DNA of 64,000 bases. Origin: Pegea sp. RAD2-039 (Eukaryota > Chordata > Thaliacea > Salpida > Salpidae). The stretch is from positions 558,001-622,000 of the forward strand of contig JAQGEQ010000380.1 of assembly GCA_034620365.1 (NCBI GenBank), read 5' to 3'. The translations under genes were made by a program, and so were the position numbers. The notes under the pieces were generated by a model. That model worked only from the letters and a program-made list of their open reading frames with translations. It ran no database searches and was not told the DNA's origin. Shown here piece after piece: positions 13,177 to 26,076 of this stretch (the first letter of the stretch is position 1; every line of letters starts with the position of its first letter).

Positions 13177-16100
13177 AATTTGAGTAAGATGCTTCCGGGT
13201 GATTTGAAGTAGTTTACTCCAATCAATGAGAAATTTGAAAGAAGCAACACTCTTTGTGATAACTTCTTATGCTAAGCTTTACACAAGTACTTTTTCTCCA
13301 GACTTTTAAAGACAAGAATTAAAAAGTGGTTTGTAGTCTTCAATTTCTGTACATTAAACAAACAACTATAAGGAAAGGAGCAAACAAAATTATGAATTTT
13401 TGTGTGAATCTTAGTGTAACTGATAAATTAGCACCTTATCATTTATATTCTGTATTTATACTTAGAAGTTAAAGTATGGATAAGCCTTACTCATATCTTA
13501 TATTGAACTATAAATAAAAAATTCTTTCACTAATTTAATAAGAGTAACAAAATTTTACAAACTGATCCAAGGTTTGTCTATAAATACATCTAATCTTACA
13601 TGGTTTGAGGTTTATATTTAAAAATCAAAATTTTTTATCAAATTATAAGAAGTTTATTTATTATATATATATAGATGATTGCTGTTATTTTCAGAATTTT
13701 TTAAAAATACTTAAATCTCACTTGCTTACCTGTGAAAACTTTTTTCTATTTGATGTTTTTTAACAATTACTAGAACCTATTTGAATAATTAAACATTATA
13801 AAATGGTTATCATTTAAGTAAACAAACACTCAGTTGAACTTAAACTTTATTAGCAAAGTATTTTTTGTGATTATCAATAGTAAAGGGTATTAACAGAAAA
13901 GCAATTAGATACATTTTTCAAAGCATCTACAAAATAATACTCAGTCATGTTGAACTAAGTAAATTTGGGTAAGTATAATTCCAAGAAGCCCAAATAAAAA
14001 ACAGTTTTTTCTTGAAACATTTTTTTTGTCTTTTGGTTAATGAAATATTTCTCATAACATTTCATTTCAACCTGTAGTTTGATTAATCTTTTTCTAAGAA
14101 TTCAAACAGATTATGAAACAAACCAACATTTAAAAGTAACCAAGTATTTAATCGATAATTTTTTATAAAGAATTTAACGATATTCTAGTACAGCTAATTA
14201 TGAAAAATGTTGATTTTAGGCAAAAAATTATATTTTACTAGTTGCTCTAACTATACTTATATTTGGTTCATTTAAAATATGATTTAGTAAATCTATATGT
14301 TCAAATTAGCTTAAAGATACATAGCGGAACCTGTTTAAAAGCTCATTTCAATACATTTTATAAAATATTTGAAGCAATTATTCAGTGTTGAAGCGGTTGA
14401 AGATTAAATACTACAATATGGAAAATCGTTTATAATTTTATAAAAAGATGACGTAACCTGTAGATTTTAGATAATATACAAAGCTAATTTAAATTTTGAC
14501 AAAATTTTTTATTTCAAATTTGTTGAATTTGTTAAAAAGGTTTCAAATGTTATTTAAATGTTTAAAAGCAAATAAATTTAATTTCTCAAAATACAATTTT
14601 TGATTCTTTAAAAACTTTCCGAAAATTTCTTATGAAGAAATATAACAATGATCTAAACAGTTTTGGCGAAGAAGCAGAATTTGCAGAAAAATGTTATATA
14701 TAATAATTGTAATGAAAATAATGATGGCTAATTACTAATCCTTCAAGACAGAAAAACTAACAATTTCAGCTTTTTTATTTCTAATTAGTCAAAGAAAATA
14801 AATTTACAGGCTTAAGTTTGTTGAAGCATTTTTCTATCAAAAATGAGTCAATTTTACTGTAGTTAATTTTAGCAATTAAGATAAATGACAAAGTATTTTG
14901 CTGTTTAAGAAACTTCTAGATAAAGTTTAAAATATTTTAAAATTTTAGAGATTCTAGAATAAAGTGTAACAAAGCTGTACTTGAAATTTTGTTAAGGTAC
15001 ATTCAAAAAGTCAATTTAAATACAATTTTAATGAAATGATTAAGTGAATACTCGATAAATTCTTTTGTAACTTCTTAAATTTTATCTTCCAAAGGATTTC
15101 TTGTACAGTCATTGAACCATACATAATAGAAATTCATATATCAAGCAAAAAGAAGTAAAACAGCTTCAAAAATTATACATAAGATTAAAAAACATAAACT
15201 AAAGCCTGGTACAAGTCATTTTCTAAAAGAAAGTTTTTAAACAGATTTTAAGTTTAAAAGCTTTAAATTTATAACATAAAATATCAGTTTGTCAGAAATA
15301 TCAATAAAATTGTATCTAGTGATGCCTCGTAAATCATATAAGTGGAAGCTTTCTAGTGAGTGCTGTGAGTCTTAGCTTCCTGAAAAATGATTTAAAACAA
15401 TTGTAGCCAAGCCATTTTTATAATCTACATACATTTAAAATTAAATAAATAGAAATAATTGATAGTTTTGATATATGAAGAAATCAAATGTGCCAAATAT
15501 TTTATTTTAAAGTATAAGCTCCATTAAATCAAACTTAAGCTCAAATGTACCAGGTCTACTTTGTTAAATTAATTCTTTGAACTGATAACAAAGAAATGAG
15601 TTTAACAATAAATCTTTGTTGTAACGTTGAACGCGTAAATGATAACCACAAGAAAATCAGTTTGAACAAAAAATAATGTTTTAACTACTAACAAAATCCA
15701 AAAATTAACATGATGAACCAAAATAATTTTTTGATTACAACATTTCACTGTTAAAGATTATATTGAAGTTACTAATGAATTGATAATTTAAAAATCCAAG
15801 AACTGGTATGTATTAAAATGATTGGTTAAGTCAAGATGTTTGAAAAATGATGGAATTTTTTTGATTCAAACAAAATTTTAAAACTTTGATAAAATCATTT
15901 GAAAGATTTTATTAGCCATAAATTGATAAGCTGTTAATAATTTTGAGTAGTTTGTTGTATAGAAGACTTTAAATAATATTGTTCGACTCACGAAGCTTTT
16001 CTTCTTAATATAATTTTCATGTTTATTTTTTATTATTATGTAAAGATTTTTTATGTTAACTGGATGACTAAAAAGTTTGCAGAAAATAGACCAAAAACTT

Positions 16101-19100
16101 TTATACATTTTCCAAAGCTTTTTATTGAATTTTATTAAAGAAAAATATGTTTTAATAAAGTTCTGACTTAATTTAAGAATTCACATATTGTGTTGTTTTA
16201 ATTCATTGAAAATGGCCTGAACAAACTGTATAAATATCATTCTATACTTTACAATATTGTTTCTCATTTTTAGACAGTATCAAAGCAATTAAAGAAAAAA
16301 CTGCTCACAAAATTGAATTTTACAATTTGAAAACAAATTTCATGTAATGTTTTGTTCGGTTGAATATTTTTGTAAAAATTAATTAATTTAATCAAGTAGC
16401 GTTTTGTATCGAAACTTTTAAATAAGTCAAGCGGTTTCAATTTGACCTGAATAATAACAATTTTATAAGCTATTGTTTTTTTCGTTGCAATAATTAAATT
16501 AGTAATGTATAAACGATTGGTCATAATAAGAGATGAAAGTTAAGTTCGTTTCATCAATTAAAGAGGTTTTTGTAAGCTTTCATGTTGACCTAAATTTTAG
16601 TAATTTTATATTTTGCTACAATAATACTTACTGATAAGAAATTTAAGTCTAGATAATTAGCAGTTATCTTATATATAAGTAAATAAAACTGTAATCTTGT
16701 TTTCACAAATATACTTTGATAATCTTGTAATCTTATTTTTCAAAATTGTTTTTCAGCATGTGCTTTTTATTTTTCGATATGAATCATAACTTAAGGAGTT
16801 TGAGGTTTGCGTTAAGGTTAAAGTACTTAGTTGAAAATGTTTGGTTAAACTATTAACAAGTCAAACGACTCGGAAATACCCCGTGCTTATTTAGTTAACA
16901 ATTGAACAATTCTGTAGTGATCAGCTTTTCGTCCCAATTTTGAACCGGTCACAGCTTATTAGGACTAAAACTTACTATTCAAACTACCAAGTTTTCAAAA
17001 AAAAATATGTTGGTTTAAAAAGGCTTATTAAAGAAAATTAATCGCTAAATAAAACTTATTCATGTCACGTTTTTATCGAAACATTTGCACCGTAAATTAA
17101 AGTGATGAAATACAAAAAATGCTTCATTTATTTCAACAAAATATATTTTTCTAAATACTATTAAAAACTATTTTTTAAATACAACTGTACTATATGACTT
17201 AAGGTATTAACAAAAAATGTTGTGAATATTTACATGAAAATATGTTATACTAAATTGTACTTTCTTTGCTGTTGTTTTTTACTGTCATCTGCAACAACGA
17301 TTTAATTTGATTGCTTATAAGCAGAATCGTGACTATCGACTGCAGATTTCATCTCTGCCATCACCGCTAAAAGACTGTTAGAGGTGTATATTAGCTTAAC
17401 AACTTTCCTCATGCATTGTATCGGCTTTGATTATGGTGAAGAGTCACGTGCGCTGAACTATCTCCACTCTTTACATCCAACGTTTGGTGACATGGCCTAG
17501 TGAACCTTTAGAAACACCAAGGTCAAAAGATTGTAAATTTTCTGTCTACTCACGTAACTTTTGCTTCTCTTGAAGTAACTGTAAAGCAGTGGCTATTAAA
17601 CTATGGTTGAAGAATAATCGTTGGCCACTTCGTAGGTGGCGTAGTATATCTTCAACAACACTAAGATTCAAACCTATGCTTACAAAGCACAATGAGTTAG
17701 CTAATCGACTACTGGTAAATATCGTTGATACCACAATAGAAATTAACGTCTAAAATACTGAGAGGTTTCTGACTTTTCAATAGAAAAACTAAATAAAAAA
17801 AAGATTTTGGATATAGAAAGTAGCTTTCATTTATTTCTTTGTAGAACTTATCTGTTATAAACATACTAAATCCCTGTTATGCTTAAGACTTAATAAATAT
17901 ATTTGTTTGTGCCTGAGAAGTTATAATTAACTCGTCCAGAAATTTACTCACGTCGTAAATATACATTAATAATACATTTTGTACATTCATACTGCTATAG
18001 TGTCTCCTCGATCATTCCGACATGATTTAAATTATAAAATGAAGTTTGTGTTCACAACGTGTGTAGCCTAAGTTTTAATGAATCTTATTTTCTTTTCTTA
18101 ATAACACATCACATTCTACAGTTTTTCTTTGATTTCTATACAACTAGCAAAATGTTTATTTTTAAAATTATGTTTAGCAACGCTCAAGTTAGATCTAAGT
18201 TTATTTTTCAAATTATATATTTTTTTAATGATATGCAATTTTTAAAATATTGAAACTGAAAAAAATACTAATAAAATTAAACTTATCAATTATTTACAAT
18301 GGGTTTTATAAGGTTGATTAGATATAAATAAGCACCAAAACCTTTTACAATAACTTTACTACAAACCTATAAAATTTCTTAAACAAACTAAAAACTGTTT
18401 TGCTTTTAGAAACCATCGTACTATAAACTTATGAAAAGAAGATGTATGAGGCTTGGATAGAAATTTTGCTATATGAATTATAGATATGAGTCTATATGTA
18501 TTTTGCTTTTATGAACAAAGGTGCTTTGTAATTAATGGGTATACGATTAAAATGTCAATGACATCGTGTCACATAGAACCATCATTTTAGGATAATAGGT
18601 GGCAAAAATAACTTCAATTGATTTCATTTTTAGTTTTAAGCACTTTCAGATGTTTAATATTCTGTTTTAAATGAGTTTCAAAAAGATTCTAAAAGTATTT
18701 AATTTTAATTTTGATAGGAAATCCTACATAAAATGTTTCAAAATTAAATTCTAATATTTAGAATATGTTGATTTAGACTGACTACAGATGCATGATTCGG
18801 AGAGCGCTTATATAAATATTTTAATAAATTAAGCATCAACTTAAAAAAAAAGTTTAAGTAAAGAATTGAAAGACTGCAGTATAAACAGTTTTGAACAAAC
18901 TTAAATAATGTAATGATAGTATTCACCATTATTTAAGTATTAAAAAAACGTTTATACTTAAAATTAAGACATTTTGACAAAATACTATTTTTTTTGTATG
19001 AAAAGAAACAAAATTGATTTATTATTTAATATTCTTTCTACTTTAAATAGTTAAATTTCATTTTAATATCGATTTTACATTGAATGAATGAGCTTCATAA

Positions 19101-20452
19101 TCCTCCATATGATGTTATAGTTATATGTAGCTTAGAGTATTTAAGCACTAACATATAATTACAGGAAAATTACTGAACATAACAATTTAGAGGTTTATAA
19201 ATTTACAAAGATGCATTAAAACTACTTAAGATGAAATTTGTGTGCAACGGTAGTTTAAGTAGAATCCTTTTGTTTAGATTGTTAAGTATTTTTTTATGTC
19301 ATTGAAACATAATTTACTTAAGTACTTAAAAAGTGTAATTTCAATACAGGTGGTAGAAGAGTTTTCATCGAGACCAAGACTAATTCGTATAACCTAATTG
19401 GTAGTAAGTTTTTTTAGCCTAATGTTATTTATAGCTTTATTACAAAAATAAATTATATTAGTTCTATAAAGATTTTCAAAGCTATATCAATAGTTTAATT
19501 ACTTTTAATAGCGAGAAGTATTGCATCTAAAATGATCAAAGAGGTTCTATTCATAGCAACTACTCCAGTAAACTTGATAAATTATACATTGTACTTTCTG
19601 ATTCAAATTTAGATTTAATGTATTTTAAATTAAAAAATCATCTTCTATTTGAGTAATTGTTCGAAAAGCTACAATTTTTATTTATCTTATTAAACACAAG
19701 TAAACAAAAACATAAAATATTTAAATATAAAATAGAATTAAAAGTAATATTTTGTACAGGCATGCTAATATACAATTAAATAGAAGCTACACAATATTGA
19801 ATAATTTAAATAATCAGTAATACTTTAATCTGGCTTAAATTTACATCACCCAGATATTTATTGTATTTTTCCACGGTAAGTAATTTATGAATTATTCAGC
19901 TATTATTTTGATAAAAATTATTTGCAACACACGTCTACTAAAGATAATTTTAAAAATAATATATTATCAAAGTATTAAGTCAAATCTAAAAAAAACTAAC
20001 CATTAAATTTGTAATTAGTATAAGATTAAGAAAGGCTAAATAGCATTTACCATTGTAAATCTAGACTCTAATCTATATTCATTAGTCTACTTTTGTTCAA
20101 TAGAAATCATAAACAACAGCAAACTCACTTAAACAGTTTTAATAAAGTATTAATGTTGCAATAAATATAATTCTATAAAAACTAGTAGCTGATTGCCAAA
20201 AACTATTTTCTACAAATTGTTTAACTAATCAGAAGACGAAGTTAAGCTCTACTTGTTTTCTACATATTTTTATAAGAATGAAACAATGTCTTAACTAAGC
20301 TATTTACACAATTAGGATGAATCGTCTTATACAAACATTCTTACTTTATAAGTTTTTTTACTTACTGTTATTAATAATTGTGGTATAACAGTAAAGGATT
20401 TTATCGCTGACATAAATGTGTTAAACGTCATTCTCGTATAGACCGTTGTCAT
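13177..20452 (-). CDS. Unrecognised minus-strand gene, partial exon set
   Basis: I do not recognise the product. Candidate exons in transcription order are: 20452-20366 (ATG, MTTVYTRMTF..., donor gtaagt, phase 0); 19393-19348 (VIRISLGLDENSSTT, phase 0 to 1); a missing small exon (phase 1 to 2); 17711-17554 (acceptor ttaccag, donor gtgagt, 52 codons including DILRHLRSGQRLFF and ATALQLLQEKQKL, phase 2 to 1); and 13265-13177 (FLIDWSKLLQITRKHL, donor gtatgt, phase 1 to 0). The GC-richer island at 12.65-12.83 kb could supply the end. The helical, Leu-rich, amphipathic residues of the 17.6 and 13.2 kb exons look like part of an all-alpha protein. Support comes from phase compatibility and from the A-rich plus strand, which elsewhere here marks minus-strand transcription. 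The exon at 17554-17711 is the most certain. Alternative ends near 17311 (reading EMKSAVDSHDSAYKQSN then stop) are possible. Confidence 0.45.
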
Positions 20453-20589
20453 TCGATAATAGACTGTGTTGTAAGTAGCATGTGATATACTTATCATTGT
20501 TGTTAGTCATCTTAATAATTTGAATGAAGCTCGATATAAAGTCACGGGATTGTTATTTATCACTTGATAAGGAAACTACTTAAATCACA

Positions 20590-21140
20590 TTTTTCAAACA
20601 AAACCTTACAAAGGGGTGGTATATTTTGATGTACTGGTGGAGTTGGGAAGACAATTTTAAACACTATTAAAAAAGATGTCACTCCACTTATATGTTATCA
20701 AAATTGTTGAGTCAGTAAATTTTTAATGACGAGCCTTTGGTGAAAAATTGAAATCTTTAAAGAAACCGTTAAAGATGAGATGAAAGAAACCATTAATTAT
20801 TTCAAATAGTGGTAGAAGGTCGTAGAAAAGTCATGAATATTCATAGGAATTCAATATCAAGTTTACATAGTAGGTCTTTGTATGAAGAAAGAGTATGCAA
20901 TATCTAAGAAAAGTTTTCTTAGTAAATCATCTTTGAACGAAAAGCTTTTTAATATCCTTTTCAAGGTGAGGACTCCATATGGAGAAGCTGAACTCTAATT
21001 TAGGACATATATATGGTGAAAAGCTTCAACAAATTCTGTATATTTCCGGTCTTGAAAGAAATGAGAGTTTGGTATGAAGTACCAATTCTGAACAAATAGT
21101 TTAAGTAGTGATCCCATTTTAATTCAAAAAGGAGATGAAA
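20590..21140 (-). mobile_element. Decayed non-LTR retrotransposon (LINE) RT fragment, copy 1
   Basis: Read on the minus strand, this piece carries the C-terminal signature of CR1/Jockey-like LINE reverse transcriptases. A frame reads LEFSFSIWSPHLEKDIKKL followed by VQR, a stop, then FTKK; further on come EIINGFFHL and, after frameshifts, NCLPNSTSTSK. That order (SPHL..DI..VQR.FTK, then INGL, then W..LP..V...S) is the usual tail of the family. Stops and frameshifts show it is dead. It is clearly related to the longer copy at 61.3-62.45 kb, with shared blocks such as ctttaaagaa..cgttaaagatgaga and ccattaattattt. No target-site duplication was resolved. Confidence 0.75.
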
Positions 21141-22965
21141 TTTCCCAAGCATTTTAAGACTAAATGATTTAAATGACTTATCATCAGCTTTATGCTAGCG
21201 AATAGTGTTTTTTTAATTCTTTTTTCTTTAAAGGGAGTTAGAGCTTTTTTACTATTACTGTCGAAAAAGCTGATTTATTTTAGATTATCAAGTTATTTTT
21301 AAATCAAATCTATCATCTAAAAATAATTTTCTCTAAGAAAAAATCAGTTGTTTAACTTAAGCTTAATAAGTTTAAAAGTAGTGATTAAATTTATAATTCA
21401 TTTATAGTATTCAGTATCATTGTATTCTGTATTTAGTGATCATAGATTGCTAATCATTACATAGATTATTATCAAAGTAAAACGCAAAAGGTAGGAACTA
21501 GCTGTACATAATATCTATATTATTTTTTAATCACTACACAGTTTCTTTTTAAACAAAATTTAGCTTAAAATTAGTACTTTTAAGCTAATCTAAAGTTTAT
21601 AAGGGAAACATTTTGTGTTTACTGAGTTAGTTTTGATTCTTTACAAGTATAACTTGAAAGTTTTGATTTTTTACAAAAATTATTTTGACTTATTGATATA
21701 AGTGAGCTGTTTTGTATACCAATATTTTCAAAAAGTCATTTTGTACTTTCTAAAAATCCACTTTGGGTCGCTTTAGAAGCCGAGATGTTATTACGTAAGT
21801 TTCAGCCTTGGTTTATGGTTTCGCAGTTTCAAATTATAATTTAAATTTTTAGAAATCAATTCACATTTTTTCTGAGCAAGACTTTTTTAGCGGCTGTTAA
21901 TTAATCGGTTCAATATGCTACAGTGACTTCACAAATGTAGTCTTTGAAATTCACTACATCTGTCAATTAACTGATTTAGCACAATTGATCCACATGCAAG
22001 TTCTAATAGTCGTTACTTAAAGCTTATTTAGGTTTTTGTCAAGCATCACTTTCATTAAAAACTGATTATTTAATGTTTGTTTTAAGTCAAAATCTATATA
22101 TATGATATTTTTTAAATAATTAGTATAATACATTTGAAAATAAATGTTTCTGGAAAATTGGTTTATTTCGTTTTTAGTCTAATTTTTTTAAACATTTATA
22201 TTTTTATATATTTAAAGGCTGGATTTTTTATTTTATAACTTTAATGACAATTAAAGTTTATTTATTTTATTTAAATATATAAATTCATAATTCTATTTGA
22301 GTTTCATAAATTGAACTAAAAATTGTTTTATAAGATATAATGTTTATCAAATATTGCCATTTCAATAATTAGATTTTTTTTCAAATTGAGATTTCTTATG
22401 GCTTCATTTTAAGTTGAACTTATATCAATCATTTTTTTTTTATATCTTTGTTTATTATATTTTATATTAAGAATATTTTATGTTTATTCAATTATTATTT
22501 TCCATTTTAGTTCAAATATTTGTTTTGATAAAAAGTATTTCCTACTATAAAAAACAGTTTTAAATTATAATCAAATTATAATAATTATTTTAATTAATTA
22601 TTTTTGTAATACTTTTTGCAATATTATTTTTGCTATTTTTTTAAGTGTATAGTCTCTAAAAGTTTAAAATATAAGTTAATGAGTCTTTTATGAATGGATT
22701 AAGTAATATTTTTGGTGTTTATTTTATTCATCTAAATGAATTTTAATTTATTCATTCCAATATTTCATATTTTACTCGTTTTGCTGCAATTGACAAATTA
22801 TATAGAGAGAAACAGATTTTGACTTTAAAAGATTTTATAATTGCTATATATGTTATAAAACTAATTTTTGGTAGCTATAATATTATTATGCTGTGTAGTA
22901 ATGATTTACTTTATCTGTGTTTGTTTTAACAGCTTTTGTTGGTTTGGCTATTTCGTTAAGTCAGC
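21141..22965. other. Intergenic / 5' region of DGCR8
   Basis: Low-complexity A/T sequence, becoming T-rich on the plus strand from about 22 kb. A likely splice acceptor (tgttttaacag) ends at 22930, 35 bases before the DGCR8 ATG. The last leader exon therefore probably begins at 22931, joined either to an upstream leader exon or to a spliced leader. I could not identify an upstream donor. Confidence 0.4.
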
Positions 22966-25900
22966 ATGAATACTCATCAAGAATCTAAAGAAATGTTCAA
23001 TGGAGAAAAACATGAAAACCAGGATAATCTAGCAAAACCAGGTTAATTATTTTCTTAGTTCATGGTTTAGTTACCTTTTATTTAATTTTTATTACTTATT
23101 TATGATATTACTTTATAAGATTCTAGTGTAATTGTATATCTTTATTTATAATTTTGACTATTTTATGTTTTAGAAATGTGCCCATATATGGATGCTGATT
23201 CTCTGGAAGGTAAAAAAATTCAGATTTTTTTCCAATTTGCAATTATTTAAAATTAATTAATTAATTGAAATCAGTTTGTATTACTTTTGCATGTTGACAG
23301 TTTTATTTTCTATTTATTGTTAGAAAGTAATTCTATTTTTGAATATTTTTAGCATCATTTGAACCAGACACTGAAGACTTAATGGATTTTGCTTTTCAAC
23401 CTTTGGAAAATCAATCAACCAGTTTCTGCAATACAAAAAAAAGTAACTTTGTTTTTGTTTCAAATTTATTGGTTTGTATGATAATTGTTGATAATATTAA
23501 GCAAATTATGTTTAATTGTTAAAATGCTTTGAGCTTAAATTAAAATTTTCATTAATTTAATAATTTATTATTTTTAGACAACATTTCTGATAAGAAAAAA
23601 GATGAAAATTCAGAAAAGTATTCTGAACCAAATCATCAAAATGAAATTCCTGGGCAAGAAGTAACCTACTCGTTTTCTACTTATTTGATAAAACTTTCAT
23701 TTGTTTTATAATCATACAGAAAAATTGTATTAGAAGTTCTGATTACTAAAAAATCACCAGTAAATTATTGATGATTTGAAATTTTCATCACGTTCAAACT
23801 TATCCATTTCTAAGAATCTTTCAAACATTTGTTTACTTTTCAGAATCTTCCAAACGACAAGCTTGATTGTCCTATCAGAATTAAAGCTGTCAAGGTACTT
23901 AATTTACTTTTTTCTGAAATTTTTAATTATTTCTTCATGAATTCAGCAATTTCATCCTTCGGTGTGTCCTCGGTTAAGTCTTCCCGAAGGTTGGAAGATG
24001 ATGTCGCATGAATGTGGGTTACCTTTGTATTTTAATGAGAAGACTGGCGTGGTAACTCTGTCTCGACCCTACAAACTTGATGCTAAAGAAAAAAAAGTAT
24101 TTAAATGGTTTCTATTTAACATGTGACTTTTTATACTTGTCATCAGACGCACAAAATCCCAATGGCGAGCGTTCCATGTTTTGAGTTCATGTATTTGAAG
24201 AAGAAGTTATCGAGCAATTCTATAACTGGTTGGTTTCCAAATAGATGAAATTGTAGAAATATTCATAATTGTTTATTTAGATGAAAAGAAATCAGGTGAA
24301 GCATTAAATAGTACTAATGGAGAAGATACAAGTAAAGATGGTGATGAACCCCCTCCAGCAAAAGTTCCTAAATTGCCTAAACCAGTGTTTTACAACTCTG
24401 AAATTGAATATTTTTGTGAGTTACTTTTAATTGAACAATCATCAAGCTAATATTTGGTAATTTCAGCAAAAACCAGTTTAGGAAATTATCTGAATAATTT
24501 GTTCGAATTTGAGTTCTTGGAAAGATACCGATACACTAGCAGAGAGGTTCGGAGACGACAAAATGAGCTGAGAAGAAGCAAGGAAGGAGAAAATGAAAAA
24601 GTAAGATGCAGAGTGAGTGGCAAAGAGTTTTTGATTGAAACAATTACTTTTTAGAATCAAAGTAATGTAATTTCGATGTTTATATCAAAAGAGAAAAGTA
24701 AAGATGGAAAAGCAAGAAGTAGGTTTTTCAACTTGAAAATTCCAGAATAATTGTTGTTCTCTGCAGACTTATCTTTCAACGTCCACACCAAATCATGTAT
24801 TTGTATCTTGCACGAGTATTGCCAGAATGCATTGAAGACAAAACCAGACTATAAAGTAGGTCAGTACAACCGAAATTTTCTTCACAAATCTTTGATCGTC
24901 TTCTTCATCAACATTCTTGTTCCCAGTTCCACATTCTAACCAGTTTTGTGCAACTGTTTTTGTAAATGTCAATGGCCAGTCTCAAGATTATGGTGTTGCT
25001 TATGCATTAAATAAAAAAGCAGCAAAAAACCAAGCTGCCTTGGAAACCATGGAAATGCTAGCCCCTGGTTTTAAGGTTTCACTTAAATTTGATGATTTGA
25101 CTTTTCTTTATCAATCAACAATTTGTTTAGTTGAAATACGAGAAAGCAAAAGCAAGTGATACGGACTCACTGATGAGCAATCTTGATATTGGTGATCCTA
25201 AAGTATGTGAGTTATGTATTAATTCTGGAGGTTATTACCCAGAAAGACTTCTTCAGGAATGCATTAACAGGTGAACTATTCGCATGTTTAGTGTTTTCAT
25301 CTGATTTCTTCTTTTTTTTATAGAAATAAAGGAATTTCTGACAGCAAACATGAATTCGTAACCGATATTTGCAAGAATAATCTTATCCAATACAAGCTAA
25401 CTTACGAAAATCATATTGTTACGGTAATCATCACTTCTTAGCTTCCCTTTCTATTCATAAATATTGATGTAAAACAGGGAACTTCAAAAAACAAAAGAAT
25501 GGCTAGACAAGAGAGTTCGCAAAAGATGTTAGCTTTGTTGCATCCAAAAGTAATCAACAATTTCCTTTTTTTGTAGCTCAATCTTCAAAATTTCTATAAA
25601 AATTTGAGATGAGTAAATTTGTTTACTTTTTCAAACAAACGCTTTATTAATAGATGACTAAATGGGGCGAAGTTATTCATAAGTATGGTGTGACTGTAAC
25701 TGAACAAAAGACACAAAAAAAGAAAGCTGAACAAGAGATCTATCTGCTGAAGCAACAAGATCGAATCGAACGTAATCGGGTCAATGGAAAGTTAGATGTT
25801 GCTGGTCCAATAAGTACTGATAAAGGTTTCTTCAGTAAAATATCTGAAATTGAAAGCAGTGGTGTTCTTGAGAAGTTGAAGAAAGATATGTTAGAGGCTA

Positions 25901-26076
25901 GAGAGCTGCGATTGGCCAAAGAGAGAGATGATTGTAAAAAGAAGAGAGAGAATGGAAAATCTCCTATCTGTATCCGTTGTAAGTTGAAACTGTCTAATGT
26001 CAATAAAGAAGATATCAGTTTTGTTCAACATTTGCTTGATATGGGATCAAATCAATTAGATATTTTCAATTCTTAA
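22966..26076 (+). CDS. DGCR8: DGCR8/Pasha, Microprocessor RNA-binding subunit
   Basis: DGCR8 is the nuclear partner of Drosha and binds primary microRNA hairpins so that Drosha can cut them. Sixteen coding exons keep frame: 22966-23041, 23174-23209, 23353-23442, 23578-23660, 23844-23894, 23947-24096, 24147-24228, 24281-24415, 24467-24600, 24655-24718, 24767-24859, 24927-25075, 25131-25270, 25324-25423, 25478-25549, 25654-26076. They give 625 residues; vertebrate DGCR8 is nearer 770. The N-terminus is acidic and low-complexity. A WW-like/Rhed dimerisation segment lies at about 113-160 (PEGWKMMSHECGLPLYF, then SRPY). The VPC motif at about 171-173 retains the Pro-Cys pair known as the haem ligand of DGCR8. 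The first dsRBD is at about 300-385 (CILHEYCQNALK; NKKAAKNQAALE), the second at about 400-485 (ERLLQECINR; KRMARQESSQKML). The lysine-rich C-terminal exon holds the Drosha-binding tail. The start is the first ATG after a splice acceptor. Introns are mostly 50-130 bp. Confidence 0.95.

Noticed and set aside
16270..16524. Minus-strand open frames at 15.9-16.5 kb as exons of the unknown gene
   Set aside because: Asn/Ile/Lys-rich sequence typical of AT-rich noise, with no paired splice sites.
25740..26003. Minus-strand open frame of 87 codons
   Set aside because: Shadow of the DGCR8 last exon.
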